NCBI GenBank assembly: GCA_001567305.1
Contig: JYPD01000011.1
Span: 1-64,000 of the forward strand
Direction: 5' to 3'
Length of the DNA: 64,000 bases
Origin: a candidate division WS6 bacterium OLB21
GTDB taxonomy: Bacteria; Patescibacteriota; Dojkabacteria; B142; OLB20
The position numbers and the translations under genes were made by a program. The notes beneath the pieces are model-generated. The model was not told the DNA's origin and searched no databases. It saw only the letters and a program-made list of their open reading frames with translations. Below are positions 27,122 through 38,000 of this stretch, piece after piece (the stretch's first letter is position 1; each line of letters begins with the position of its first letter).

Positions 27122-28492
27122 ATGAAGAAACTGATTCTCGTCATTATAATTTTGCTAACTTTAAGTGCTTGCTCTCCGAGCGAAGATAGCCAATATCTTC
27201 AGGTAGGAAGAGATAATCTCGCCAATTACGAGTATTCATTAGCTCTCCAGAATTTCAAGCTGGCAATAACTGAGCAGCCTGTAAATCCCGAAGGTTATAT
27301 TCTGGCGGCTGATTTACTTATAAGAAAGAATCAACTTGATGACGCTCTTGAGCTACTTGAAATGGGGGACAATAATACAAAATCGTCGCTAATTAAAGTT
27401 AGAATTGGACAAATACATAGAATCAAACTCAACTATACTCAGGCTGAACAGTATTTTAGAGAGGCAATCAGTTTCAACGATGAAAACTCATCTGCTGCCA
27501 GAGAAGGCTTGCTTAAGATACTTGGCGTTGTAGAAAAAAACGAAGATTTAATCTCTGAAGCAAAACAAGTTCCATCAGATTCAGACTCGGAACTGTTGTT
27601 GGCAAAAATCTATCTTTTAAGAGATTCTGAAGATGTAAAACCACTTATATCTAGACTATCTAATAAGGCTTCGGGAACGATAGAAGAGGCTTATGAAATT
27701 ATTAACGAAGCTTTATCAAAAGATGCTTCGCAAATAACATTGTTTGACGAAGTCAATATGAGTTTTGCACTCATGAAAGCCGGTTGGAAAGAAATTACTT
27801 TACCAACACTGAGCAAAGCAATCTCCGAAAATGAGTATTATGAAACACCATATTTATACAGAGGAATAATTCTTAGCCAAGAAAAAAGATTAGAAGAAGC
27901 GTTGTTAGATTTCCAAAGAGCAATAACTTTAAATCCGGATTATCTTGAGGCAAAGATAAACCTACTGGCATTATATTTAGAACAGGAAGATACTGATTCG
28001 GCTAGAGTCTTAATTTCCGCAACAGATTTTCAGACAAAACTCTCATCTGATCAACTTGTATTTGTGATGGATCTATTAACAGGCAACAATGATTTAGAAA
28101 GCGCAGAAATGCTGTATATTAAGGCTAATCCCGAATCCATTACCGACAAGCTTACGATTCTATATACTAAAGTTCTTGCAGAAAAAAAGGAGTTCGAGAC
28201 AGCACTAAAATTTCTTAGCGACATTGATCCTTCAGTTCTTGAAGAGATAAACAATAAGGTATGGTATGCAAGATTATTATATGAATCTGGAGACATTGCA
28301 TCTGCAGAAAAGGAGATAAACGAGATAAAGTCTATAGACAGAGCTAATGCTGAACTCTTTCTTCTAGAAGCGCAGATAAAAATCGATTCTGGTTTGTACC
28401 CAGATGCCAAGCAACTACTAGAAAGAGCTATTGATGTAGATTTTGGTTCAAGTGTAACAATAAGAGCAAATGAACTTCTATTAACGCTATGA
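27122..28492 (+). CDS. TPR-repeat lipoprotein
   Basis: 456 aa from ATG 27122, 2 nt after the M23 gene; an in-frame start further upstream lies inside that gene and would destroy the signal peptide. The signal ends in a lipobox, LTLSAC, so the mature protein is lipid-anchored. The rest is tetratricopeptide repeats (for example YEYSLALQNFKLAITEQP; RLEEALLDFQRAITLNPDYLEA; YPDAKQLLERAIDVD). It is a likely scaffold for envelope proteins such as the neighbouring M23 and lysozyme-like enzymes. Confidence 0.88.
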   Translation: MKKLILVIIILLTLSACSPSEDSQYLQVGRDNLANYEYSLALQNFKLAITEQPVNPEGYILAADLLIRKNQLDDALELLEMGDNNTKSSLIKVRIGQIHRIKLNYTQAEQYFREAISFNDENSSAAREGLLKILGVVEKNEDLISEAKQVPSDSDSELLLAKIYLLRDSEDVKPLISRLSNKASGTIEEAYEIINEALSKDASQITLFDEVNMSFALMKAGWKEITLPTLSKAISENEYYETPYLYRGIILSQEKRLEEALLDFQRAITLNPDYLEAKINLLALYLEQEDTDSARVLISATDFQTKLSSDQLVFVMDLLTGNNDLESAEMLYIKANPESITDKLTILYTKVLAEKKEFETALKFLSDIDPSVLEEINNKVWYARLLYESGDIASAEKEINEIKSIDRANAELFLLEAQIKIDSGLYPDAKQLLERAIDVDFGSSVTIRANELLLTL

Positions 28493-28528
28493 GGGCATAT
28501 ATTTTTCTAGCAATTCTAATTAGAAGAT

Positions 28529-29207
28529 ATGCATGGAATTTTTTTCTGGTTCGTAATTCTGCCTGCAATTATATTTCTTGCATCTCTCCCGATATTTATT
28601 CCAATAATTTATGAGCTAGAGAAACAAATGAATGTTCAGGCTGATGAATATAATTTTCAGATCCGACAATATGAATTTTTTTGCAGCTAATGAAAATCCC
28701 ATAAGCCAACGCCAGCCATCAGTAAAGGGGCTTGCCACGGTGAATAGCACTTCCATAGATTATCGGGCTGTGGTTCTGGACGAATTCTTTAGAAGAAACG
28801 ACTCTCCATTGTATGGATACGGCAAAGTATTTGTAGAAAAATGCAATCAGTATAATGCTCCTTATGATTGTACAACGCTTCCGGCTATAGCCTGGGTAGA
28901 AACGAGACTATGCGGTTACAGTTTTTCTCATGAGCAACGAAACTGTTGGGGTTTTGGCGGATCAAATGAAAATCGAATTTATTTTAAAGACTACGAAGAA
29001 GCCATCGATTTGATCACAAACCGACTTGTTAATGCTTACGGACCTTACTACATGGTAAATCCTTCGAGCATGCAGAAAGTATATTGCGGTCCCCATTGTG
29101 AGTCTTGGGGACCGGGAGTTCAATTTATGCGTTATCAGATCAGTAAGCTTTCGGAAGAACTTGGATATCCTCCACTAATTCGAGATGATTCTGTTTATAA
29201 ACGCTAG
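28529..29207 (+). CDS. Membrane-anchored lysozyme-like/transglycosylase-like protein, frameshifted
   Basis: A 53-codon frame from ATG 28529 encodes a membrane anchor (FFWFVILPAIIFLASLPIFI) and a linker. It breaks in the T7 run near 28676 and continues in the frame ending at 29207. The domain has LPAIAWVETRLC with a candidate catalytic Glu, NCWGFGG and FKDYEEAIDLITNRL, as in lysozyme-fold glycoside hydrolases acting on peptidoglycan. Four or more cysteines suggest disulfides. Follows the M23 and TPR genes. Confidence 0.7.
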
Positions 29208-30293
29208 CTTTTCTTTTTATTGTTAGCTCTCTTTTTAATTCTGTAATAGATGTATAAAGAGAGAATTATGGCGATAGCTAAGAGAAGCTTCCAGGGAATT
29301 ACCCAGAATTCAAAATCTTGAACCAGATTCTTGTACTTGCCACCGTCGTCGTAGCCTATTGCTAATTTGGCATTGTATTTACCGAATGGCATTCTAAAGA
29401 ATGAAGGGTTAAGTTGGAATCTAGTTTGTACATTTCCATTTTCGTCTTTTACCTGTGAACCGTTTTCGTCTAGGATCGGAGCTAGTTCGATTAATGCGCC
29501 ATTCCATGAATCAAAGAATGTTCTAGAACTTTCTCTAAGAATTCTTCCTTGGGATTGATTGAAGGTAATCTCATCGACTTTTGAATCACCGCTATATATT
29601 ATGATGTTTCCGACAGGTACTGTATGACTATTTCCAATATTTCGAAGTTCGGTGATAAATCCGACAGGCATCCATTCAAAGACTCTTACAACTGGTTTCT
29701 CTCGAGTAAATGCATCTGTAGCGTAGAACTTTTCTGCAGTCAATGAACGGATAACATCTCCTTGAACATTTAATAGAATAATTGCTGCTCTTTCGTCTTT
29801 AAAAGCAACATTGCCTATCGATGGATCGAAAAGATCTTCTGGTTTGGAGAGAGTAGCGATTATTCCGGCATAATGTCCTCCGGGTTCAGCATTTTTGGGG
29901 GACATCAATTGTAAATGTGATTTGCTCTGTGTTTGCCGTATCGTCCTGAACTAGTTTAACTTTAATCTCGTTTCTGTCTAGGTTGATCCAATCTCTGAGT
30001 GAAGCGGTATATGGAAGCTCTTTTGAATGGAAGAGAGGAGTACCAGATAACCCGTCTGATTCAAAGTTTCGAGTGTATAAGTAAACAGTTTTATCAGAAG
30101 TTGTAGCATTGGTTAGTTTGATTGTTCCTGTAACTGATTCGCCGGGTAAGACATCGTATTCGAAGCGGATGGGAGATATTGTTATACCTTTGTCGTTAAC
30201 AACACCCTGAGCAGAGATTGTTTCTGTTGAATTGATGCCGATTAAGAATAATCCTGCAAGAGCTGAAACTAATAATAATGATTTTTGCCACAT
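29204..30293 (-). CDS. DUF916-like (WxL-interacting protein type) surface protein, frameshifted
   Basis: About 362 aa after repair of a C5 run near 29897-29902, where IDVPKNAEPGGHYAGII becomes continuous. Signal peptide at residues 1-29 (ETISAQ). The N-terminal beta domain has ITISPIRFEYDVLPGESVTGTI, then LRDWINL. A second beta domain ends in a membrane helix (WKLLLAIAIILSLYIYY) and a basic tail. Signal peptide, two Ig-like domains, helix and basic tail is the layout of DUF916/DUF3324 WxL-interacting proteins. The two divergent neighbours end in a WxL-like motif, which supports the call. Confidence 0.72.
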
Positions 30294-30418
30294 ATTTATT
30301 AAGTATTAAATAGAACTAAGATTTATTTCTGACTTATCCTAGCAACTGCAAGATTTTCTGACAAGTAGGGTAATAATTAAGAATAATTGCAGATTCAGAG
30401 ATTTTCTTACGAAATTTC

Positions 30419-30447
30419 TTGACATCTGTTGCAAATATTTCTACATT
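30419..30447 (+). promoter_or_regulatory. Predicted promoter of the surface-protein leader
   Basis: TTGACA at 30419-30424, exact 17-nt spacer, TACATT at 30442-30447. Same box sequences and spacing as the DsbA-like promoter but without the TGTAG half-site. A transcript starting near 30454 would have a leader of about 230 nt before the ATG at 30685. The 30294-30684 interval holds no gene; it contains this promoter, several hairpins and the terminator described next. Confidence 0.6.
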
Positions 30448-30531
30448 AATAGCGAGGTGATGCACACCTTAACTATAGTGAGTTAGAATACTGTCTTGAA
30501 TAACTATACAAAAACACATTCTTTTTCTAAT

Positions 30532-30573
30532 AAAGCCAAGGCGCGATGTTGTATTTCGCTCCCTTGGCTTTTT
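30532..30573 (+). terminator. Intrinsic terminator inside the surface-protein leader
   Basis: AAAGCCAAGG at the left pairs with CCTTGGCTTT at the right, with inner GCGA/TCGC pairing, followed by a T5 run. It lies between the predicted promoter (30419-30447) and the gene at 30685, so it either ends a small RNA of about 120 nt or works as an attenuator. Confidence 0.75.
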
Positions 30574-30622
30574 AATTTCTCGGTTTCGTTATCTGCGCAA
30601 GCAGAGTGCAATCTATTAGGGA

Positions 30623-30642
30623 GGGAGGTGACAATGGAATAA
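30623..30642 (+). other. Strong Shine-Dalgarno with two-codon ORF (ATG GAA TAA)
   Basis: GGGAGGTG at 30623-30630 is followed at optimal spacing by ATG-GAA-TAA (30634-30642). This is one of the best ribosome-binding sites in the window, yet it heads a Met-Glu minigene 43 bp upstream of the surface-protein ATG. The real gene start has no comparable site. A GNRA-type hairpin TCTGC-GCAA-GCAGA precedes it at about 30593. Confidence 0.5.
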
Positions 30643-30684
30643 TAAGCTTTTGAAACCGGCTTATATTATATATTCTTTATAATT

Positions 30685-31944
30685 ATGAATAAGTTACTTT
30701 TAAATAGGCGTAACTTTCGAGCACTTTCACTATTAACTATTTTTTCTTTCGCGTTCAATATGTTCGCGGCCTTCGTTCTTGTAGGTAGTGCAAGCGCTGC
30801 CCCCATTACCAGTGCAAGTAATACAATGTCTAGACTTCAAGTCAGCGTTGTAGATGTGGAGCACGAAATAGTGTTTACGCCAGCAACAGCAATACTAGAA
30901 AATACAGGTGTTGCTATCACATTATCATCAGACTTTGGTGATACAGATCTAGATGTTACCGATTACTCAATTGTTCAGGGTGCAGGCGGAACTGCTTGCT
31001 CTACTTGGACAGAAGTTGCCTATGTGCCTGCAAACGATGTTATGCAGTTTATCTGTACAGATGCTGCTGCAAACGGAACAGGACCAATTACAGTTGAGAT
31101 CACTCAAGATCTTGATAACCCAGCAACAGCTGCAAGTTATGAGTTTGGATTATTTACCTACGACCTTGGAGACGATGATCTCTTCGGCGGTGCTGGAGGA
31201 GATGCAGATACAGTAATTGATACTGGAGAAGTAGAAGTTTCCATTGTTGATGATGATACAGTTAATGTAACAGGTTACATTGACACCTTCATCACATTTG
31301 ATATTGACACAGCCGACACCGATGTTGACTGCGATGCTGCCGGAGGAGTTGCTCCTTGCGATAGCCACAGTACAGCAGGCGACGAAGCTGGTTATGTTGT
31401 AAGTCTCGGAGAAATGAATACATCTGCAGTTAATAACTCAGGTGACTCAGTTCTTCATGCAGACGGATTAACTGGAACAGTTAACTACATCTGGTTCGAC
31501 CTATCAACAAATGCTGATGGTGGAGCAGTTGTTACAGTTATCAGTTACTACGGAGAAAACGACGAAGACGGTACTCCAAGTAATGCACTTTCTGCTTTAG
31601 AGGGCCCTGGTGATAACGAGATTCGTTCAGTACCAGCAGCCACTGAGACAGAAATCACAGCAGGCGATGGCCTTTACGGTCTTGCCTGGCTAACAGGCGG
31701 AGTCAATACAGTAGCTACTGGAACAGCAGCTACAATCTCTGCTGACTATGACCAAACTGGAGGAGCTACATTCTACGGATCAGTTCCAAGTAGTGTAGGT
31801 GGAACTCCAGCATCAATCTTTAGTAGCACCGCACCTCTTGATCAATCAAGAACACAATTTGTTGTAGCAGCTAGCCCTGATGCAACAGACGGTACTGGTA
31901 CATACAATGATGAATTAACATTCATTGCAACAGCTACCTTCTAA
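30685..31944 (+). CDS. Secreted surface protein with WxL-like C-terminal module
   Basis: 419 aa with a signal peptide ending in SASAAP (about residue 38). A beta domain covers about 50-190. After VEVSIVDDDTVNVTGYIDTF comes a second module of about 200 residues containing YIWFDLSTNADGGAVV, and the protein ends YNDELTFIATATF. The end matches the YxxxLTWxL motif of WxL surface domains with Trp replaced by Phe. The last 360 residues of the 2501-aa protein encoded downstream are a full-length homologue. Disulfides are likely (several Cys pairs). Probably non-covalently wall-bound. Confidence 0.75.
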   Translation: MNKLLLNRRNFRALSLLTIFSFAFNMFAAFVLVGSASAAPITSASNTMSRLQVSVVDVEHEIVFTPATAILENTGVAITLSSDFGDTDLDVTDYSIVQGAGGTACSTWTEVAYVPANDVMQFICTDAAANGTGPITVEITQDLDNPATAASYEFGLFTYDLGDDDLFGGAGGDADTVIDTGEVEVSIVDDDTVNVTGYIDTFITFDIDTADTDVDCDAAGGVAPCDSHSTAGDEAGYVVSLGEMNTSAVNNSGDSVLHADGLTGTVNYIWFDLSTNADGGAVVTVISYYGENDEDGTPSNALSALEGPGDNEIRSVPAATETEITAGDGLYGLAWLTGGVNTVATGTAATISADYDQTGGATFYGSVPSSVGGTPASIFSSTAPLDQSRTQFVVAASPDATDGTGTYNDELTFIATATF

Positions 31945-31957
31945 GGTTGGTTTATTG

Positions 31958-31996
31958 CTGCCCCGCTTCGCGGGGCAGACATAAGCTAAACAGCTT
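31958..31996 (+). repeat. Two tandem perfect hairpins between the surface genes
   Basis: CTGCCCCGC-TTC-GCGGGGCAG (31958-31978) and TAAGCT-AAAC-AGCTTA (31982-31997). The first is a strong GC stem without a following T-run, so it may be a processing or partial termination site that sets the ratio of the 419-aa and 2501-aa products. Confidence 0.6.
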
Positions 31997-32025
31997 AGTG
32001 CAATAATTATTATTCGTTTTTTGTT

Positions 32026-35000
32026 ATGTATAAAACCCGCCTAACGGGAGGCAAAGTGCAAGTTAGTCCTCCAACAGTGTCTAAAGCTGTACTCTATGTA
32101 GCAGCTTTTCTTGTTGTGATATCACTAGTTGCAGTTGTTGGATTGCTTCTTTCTAGGTCAATAAATGCTGCTTCTCCGTCGCTTGAAAAATTGATGAACT
32201 ACAATGTTGCTGGTTCAATGAACGATTTTGGAGACGCTCTTGTTGATGCAGGCGATAACACATACGCTGCAGTTTCCTTCTCTGAAACAGAATATAGACT
32301 TGAAAAAAGAGAAACAGATGGAACACTTGTTGGAGCAGATTCTGTTGTTACATCAGAAGGAGAGGCTAGTGTACCATTTGCCTTTCTAACTGCAACTGGT
32401 TCTAATCAGGGTACTGCAAGTAGCGGATCGTTCTCTGTAGATGCCTTAAACGGAGAAAAAACTTTAATGATTGTCGCAGTTGCTTACAGACAAAATAACG
32501 ATCGCGTAACTTCGGTAACATATAATTCTGCCTCATTAACCAAAGCTTGTTCGACCAGAAACGCTGACTATTCAATAGAAACTTACTACTTGGTAAATCC
32601 AGCCTCCGGCAGCAATACTCTGGCTTACACCATGAATGCTTCGACTCAAGACATCTATATTAATGCTTCTGTTTACGAAGGTGTAAATCAGGCAGATCCG
32701 ATTAGAACTTGGGCTTGTAACAATGGCTACAGTACTGCTCCTTCTGTTACAGTAACTTCAGAAGAAGGTGACTATGTTGTTGCTAGTGTTAGTCAATATT
32801 CCGGTGGTAATTCACATACCAATACAACATCTGGTTCTGTAACTCAGATTTCTAATGCACTTGGTGGTCCAAATGTCCTTGTCTCACAACTTAGAGTCCC
32901 AGGTGCGGCTACCTCTACAACAGCAACATGGACTTCCTCAGCAAATTGGCCTTGGGCTGCCTCAGCTATTGCTATCAAAACTGACGAGGGCATAGGTGGT
33001 GGGCCAGAAGCATTGCAGGTTGAACTTTCAAACACAACTACCGATTCAGATACATACACATCTGGAATCTATAATCATCAACATACTGTATCTGGTTTTA
33101 ACCGGTTAATGCTTGTTCAGGTTTCGTATAGAGAGTATTCAGGATCACCAACAAATGTTGATTATATTGAAACAACATATACAGATGGTAACTTTAACAC
33201 CGACTATCGAAATCTTACAAACCTATGTAGTGACAGGTCTGGACTTTATGTCAATGAGTTGTGGTACATTGCAGATCCACTTGTTGGCGACAACGAGATA
33301 AGTGTTAATTTGGTTGATAGTGTGGAAGATCTGGCAATAATTGTAACAACATACACAAGTGTTAATACATTAGATCCATTCTCAGATTACGAATGCGATT
33401 CCTACACAACTGGAAACCCAGAATCAACGATAGTAGGTGTAGAGAATGGTTACGCTTACGGAGGAGTTGCAACAAGTGCAAATAACACAGTCGATTTTGG
33501 ATCAGGAATGGTTGCAATAACGAGTTCATCAACCAGTGAATTACAATCACATGCCCATTCTAAATTATCATTACCTTCAGTTACATTTGATTGGGATATA
33601 CAAGGTAACAGTTCTGCAGAAGATTTATACTTAACTAGTACTTATGGTGATTCAATTACTAGGCACGATATTACAAATGGTGACTATCTTGACTCAACAT
33701 CTCTGACTGCAACAAATTTTGACTCAATAAATTCAGGTCATGGCTTTGCAATTGATCCGACAAATAATACTATATACGGTGTTTTCAATACTGACAGCGG
33801 TTCTAATATGTTATCAACTGTTGATCTCGCAAATGGTGAAATCAATCAAATAGGAGACCTAGGCGAAGATTTTAGAAATATTACATTTGATTCAAATGGA
33901 CAATTATACGGCATTACAAACGAGTATACATCATATCCAGAAGAGCTATATGCAATAGATAAATCAAATGCAAATATTTCATTTCTAATGTCGCTATCGT
34001 TATCATCTAGTCAAAGGTCTGTAATTGCATATAATCCAAACGACGATAGAATATACAGATTTGCTGGAGATAACTTAGATCCAGAACTAGATAGAATTGA
34101 TGCTTCAGTTCCAGAAGTTGCGTCAAGTTCAACACCTTATACTTATGACTATTTTGACACATTCGAAACTGCAACCTATTGGGGAGGCGCTTCTGATTTT
34201 CTTGTTATCTCAACCGGATATCTATTTTACTCAGATAATATAGGCTTTATGAGTTATGTGGGATCAATAGCTAATTCTCAAGGAATGGTTGTATATTCTG
34301 ATAGTACTGTTTATTCGGTGTCTGCAACAGCAACAATTAAACCAGTAGAATCAGGCAGCATTAATGTTCACACATCTGGTGTAGATTCAGATGACTATGG
34401 TCCTGTTACGAGCATTGGCTCATTTTCTGTCTCGCCTTCGGGTCAACAAAGAATGCTTCTGATACTTGCAAGTTATGACACTAATGATCCATCTGTAGAA
34501 TATGTAGATAATGCTTATTACCAAGACGAAGACTCATACATTAACTATCCTGCTACCAACATTTGTAAATCGGATTTCAATAATTACGGCTTTGAATTAT
34601 GGTATGTAAACGATTATCCAACCAATAATATTGGAGGTACTGTATATGCTGAATTTACTGGTTCAGGAGTTGACAGTGCAATCTTAAGTTATATTGGACT
34701 AGATAATGTTGATCTTTCGGATCCAATCGGAAACTTTGATTGTGATGGTTTCTTTGGGAATCTTCCAGGAGCAACCCTGACAGGTTCTTCAGAGGAGCTT
34801 GTCGTTGCGGGTATTACTTCTGCATACGATAATGGTTATAATAGTTTTACTCCTCATTCAGCTACTTACAACCATAATACACAGAATTCAGGAAATATTA
34901 TCGGAGCCTATGCAACAGTTGAAGGTGATCCAGATTATTACTGGGAAATGTACGATGACTACGATCTGGCCTTCGGAGCAGTGGCAATTAAGAACATTGC

Positions 35001-38000
35001 GGCAAATTCAATTCCTGCAGAAACGCTAACAGGTGCATATCGAATTAAAGATGGAAAGGGTGAATTTAAAGTGGATAGTCAAGGCAATTTTATTATTGCT
35101 GCAAATAACTCAAATAACCCTACCAACCAAGATTTTATAGTAACAAAGCACGATAGTGATGCTCAGCATGTATGGACTTACATCCATGATTGGACAACTC
35201 CACCAGCAGTAAATTCTATTGCAGATATAGAAATTGATGCTTCGGACAATATAGTATTAGCGGCGAATATGGATTATGGATCAGTACAGAGTGGAGAAAT
35301 CATTGTCTTAGACACAGATGGAGTAGAGGTTGATTGGTATGACTTTTACTTTGGTCCATTCCTTGGATCCAAGTTATATTCCACATACTTGGATGGCACA
35401 AACTTATATGCTTGTGGATCTGAAAGAGTAGATAACTCTTCAAGATACAATGATATATATGTAGTTAAATACGATGTGAATGGTGATAAGTTATGGCAGT
35501 ATTGGTTTAATACCACACCTTACGATGTAGAAGAGGGTTGCAGAAGCATGGTTCTTGATGGTAATGATCTTTATATTGTCGGACTATCAGCTAGCGGCAC
35601 ATCTTCTGCAGATGAACTTAATCGAACAATCATCCGTTTGAATGCCACAACCGGAGATGAAGTTTACGCGCAAACATTTGGTACTGAAATCGATATTTCT
35701 TCACTTACCCAAGACGAGATCGACAGAATCATCACCAAGGATTCTATGTTGAAGGTTGGCTCTGAATTGTTTGCAGTAATATTTAATCCTGCAACAGAAA
35801 GATCTGCAATTTCAAGGATAACTGCGTCAACGGGTTCGGTAGCACAAACAGTTGATTATTATGAATTCAATGAGTATATTCAAAATCCTTTCATTACAGA
35901 TATCGTAACTTACGAAAACCACGATGGTGACACATACTTTGCAGTGTCAGGATATAACTACAGCGGAGGTGAAAGAGGATTCATTGGACTTGCTGATGCA
36001 TCAGATCTGAGTTACTTCCCTGCAACTGAAAAGTTGGTTGGAAATTCAAATCCTAATGTTAGAGTTACCTCGTTATTGGTTAACGATAACACTCTATACG
36101 CTAGTGGATATGATTCCGATGATGCTCAAGGAGCAAATGCATATCTTGGTAGATTCGGTTGGAGCGTGTTAAATGTTACATCTTCAAACGAAGTTTTCTC
36201 CAAGAATAGCGGGTTAAATCTTAATGACCACATGTATATGGGTGGCAACGAATTTACAGCAGAGGTAAGAAACGGTAGCAGTCAGGTTATCGCTGAAGTA
36301 CCGTTTGAATTTGCAGAGGATGATATCGCATCTATCACCATAGCTGGAGAAACTGATGCACCAACATATAAAGCATGGTATGACGGTTATTCCCCTGCAA
36401 GTGGAAGCACTTGGAGTTTAAATATTCCAAGAGATGTCGCTCATAACTCGATAAGACTTTGCCCAGATGTAGATGCACTTGTAGAAATTGAAGAAGGATG
36501 TACTGGAGAAATAATCTTACCAGACGATGATCCTTCAGTAACAAACAATACGACACACTGGTTAGTATCAGGTCTTGATGAAGGAACAGCATATGGAGCA
36601 GAAAGCTTCACCGGTTCTGTTGAAGTTGATATCACTGAGATTCCATTCTACAACTATAATGCAGGTGGAGCGGATACAGCTCCAGTAGTTGAAAGTTTGA
36701 ATGGTCATGTGATCACTGCTGCAGGAACTGACAGTGGATCAATCAATCTTTCAAAGGTGCGTATTTTTGATAATCTAACAATCTGGGAAGAGTCGTTTAG
36801 TCACCCTGGTGGATTATTAACATTCGATATCGTTGATATAGATTTAGATGCTGCAGGTAACATTTATGTAGGCGCGAAAATGTATGATAACAGCGAAGCA
36901 AACTACAATTACTTCCTGTCGAAGTTTGACGGAGAAGGAAGAATTCTGTGGCATAAGGATTACGATGGTGGTAGCACAGTCCATGACTCATTCGACTTCT
37001 TGCAAGCACTAGTTGTTGATGCTGCTGGAAATTCGTACATATCAGGAATCATGGAAGTACCTTTCCCAACTTCTCCTTTCTGGACTCAGGTTTCTGGAAC
37101 AATTAAGGTAAATACAAACGGTGTAGAGCAGTGGAGACATATCGAGCTTGATCATGGACATAGTTACACTAATGATTTAACTCTAGATGATTCTGGTAAT
37201 CTGTATGTCTGCGGCGGACTAGAAAACTTTGATGCTTACAGGCGAGATTTTTATGTCAGCAAGTTTAACAGCTCTACAGGAGAAAGAATGTGGGTATATC
37301 GAAGACAAACAGAAAACCCAGGCACACCCGCTGTAGAAAATTGTGATGCAGTTGTTTACGGAAGTACAAATAATATTATTCTAGCTTCTGGTACTACTAA
37401 AGCTGCATTAAATAATGGTTCAATCGATAGATGGGTTGCTGGTATTAACGCAACCACAGGTGTAATTATCTGGGGTAAGCAAGAAACATATAATGATGTA
37501 CCAAGTTTTGCTCCAATCTATACACGAGCTGCAGTTTACGATTCAGTAAATAATGCCTTCGTAATAGCTGGAAGAACCAGATTCCAGACAGCAGACTCAG
37601 GAGATGCCTTCTTGAACTCTTATAATGCTGCTAACGGAGATGTTATCTTTGCAAAAACAGTGGATCAACTTACCAGTGCAGATCAATTTAATGATCTTGT
37701 CTGGTATCAGGACTTCTTGGGTGATGTGCATTATGTTGCTGTCGGAACATATTTCGATTCAACAACATGGAGAGCTATGGTTAGAAGTTACACAGCAACC
37801 GGATCCTTAGAGTTTGAAAAGCTTTATGATGCAGGGTACTTCACAGCTGCAAGCTCAGTGGCTGTAGACTCTAGAGGAATCATATATACAGGTTTCTTAG
37901 AGAATGACGGCACAGGAGATGATGTTAGAGTTAACAAATATGCTTATCTAGTTAACTCGTTGCCTCCAGGATTATCACTGGTGGTTGAAGCCTTGCCGGG

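Noticed and set aside
30634-30684. True start of the 419-aa surface protein at the strong Shine-Dalgarno
   Set aside because: The ATG there is followed directly by GAA-TAA-TAA, and the signal peptide begins properly at ATG 30685.
36335-37009. Minus-strand open frames of 64-85 codons inside the giant gene
   Set aside because: They are shadows of the coding strand with low-complexity Leu/Gln/His composition and no start signals.
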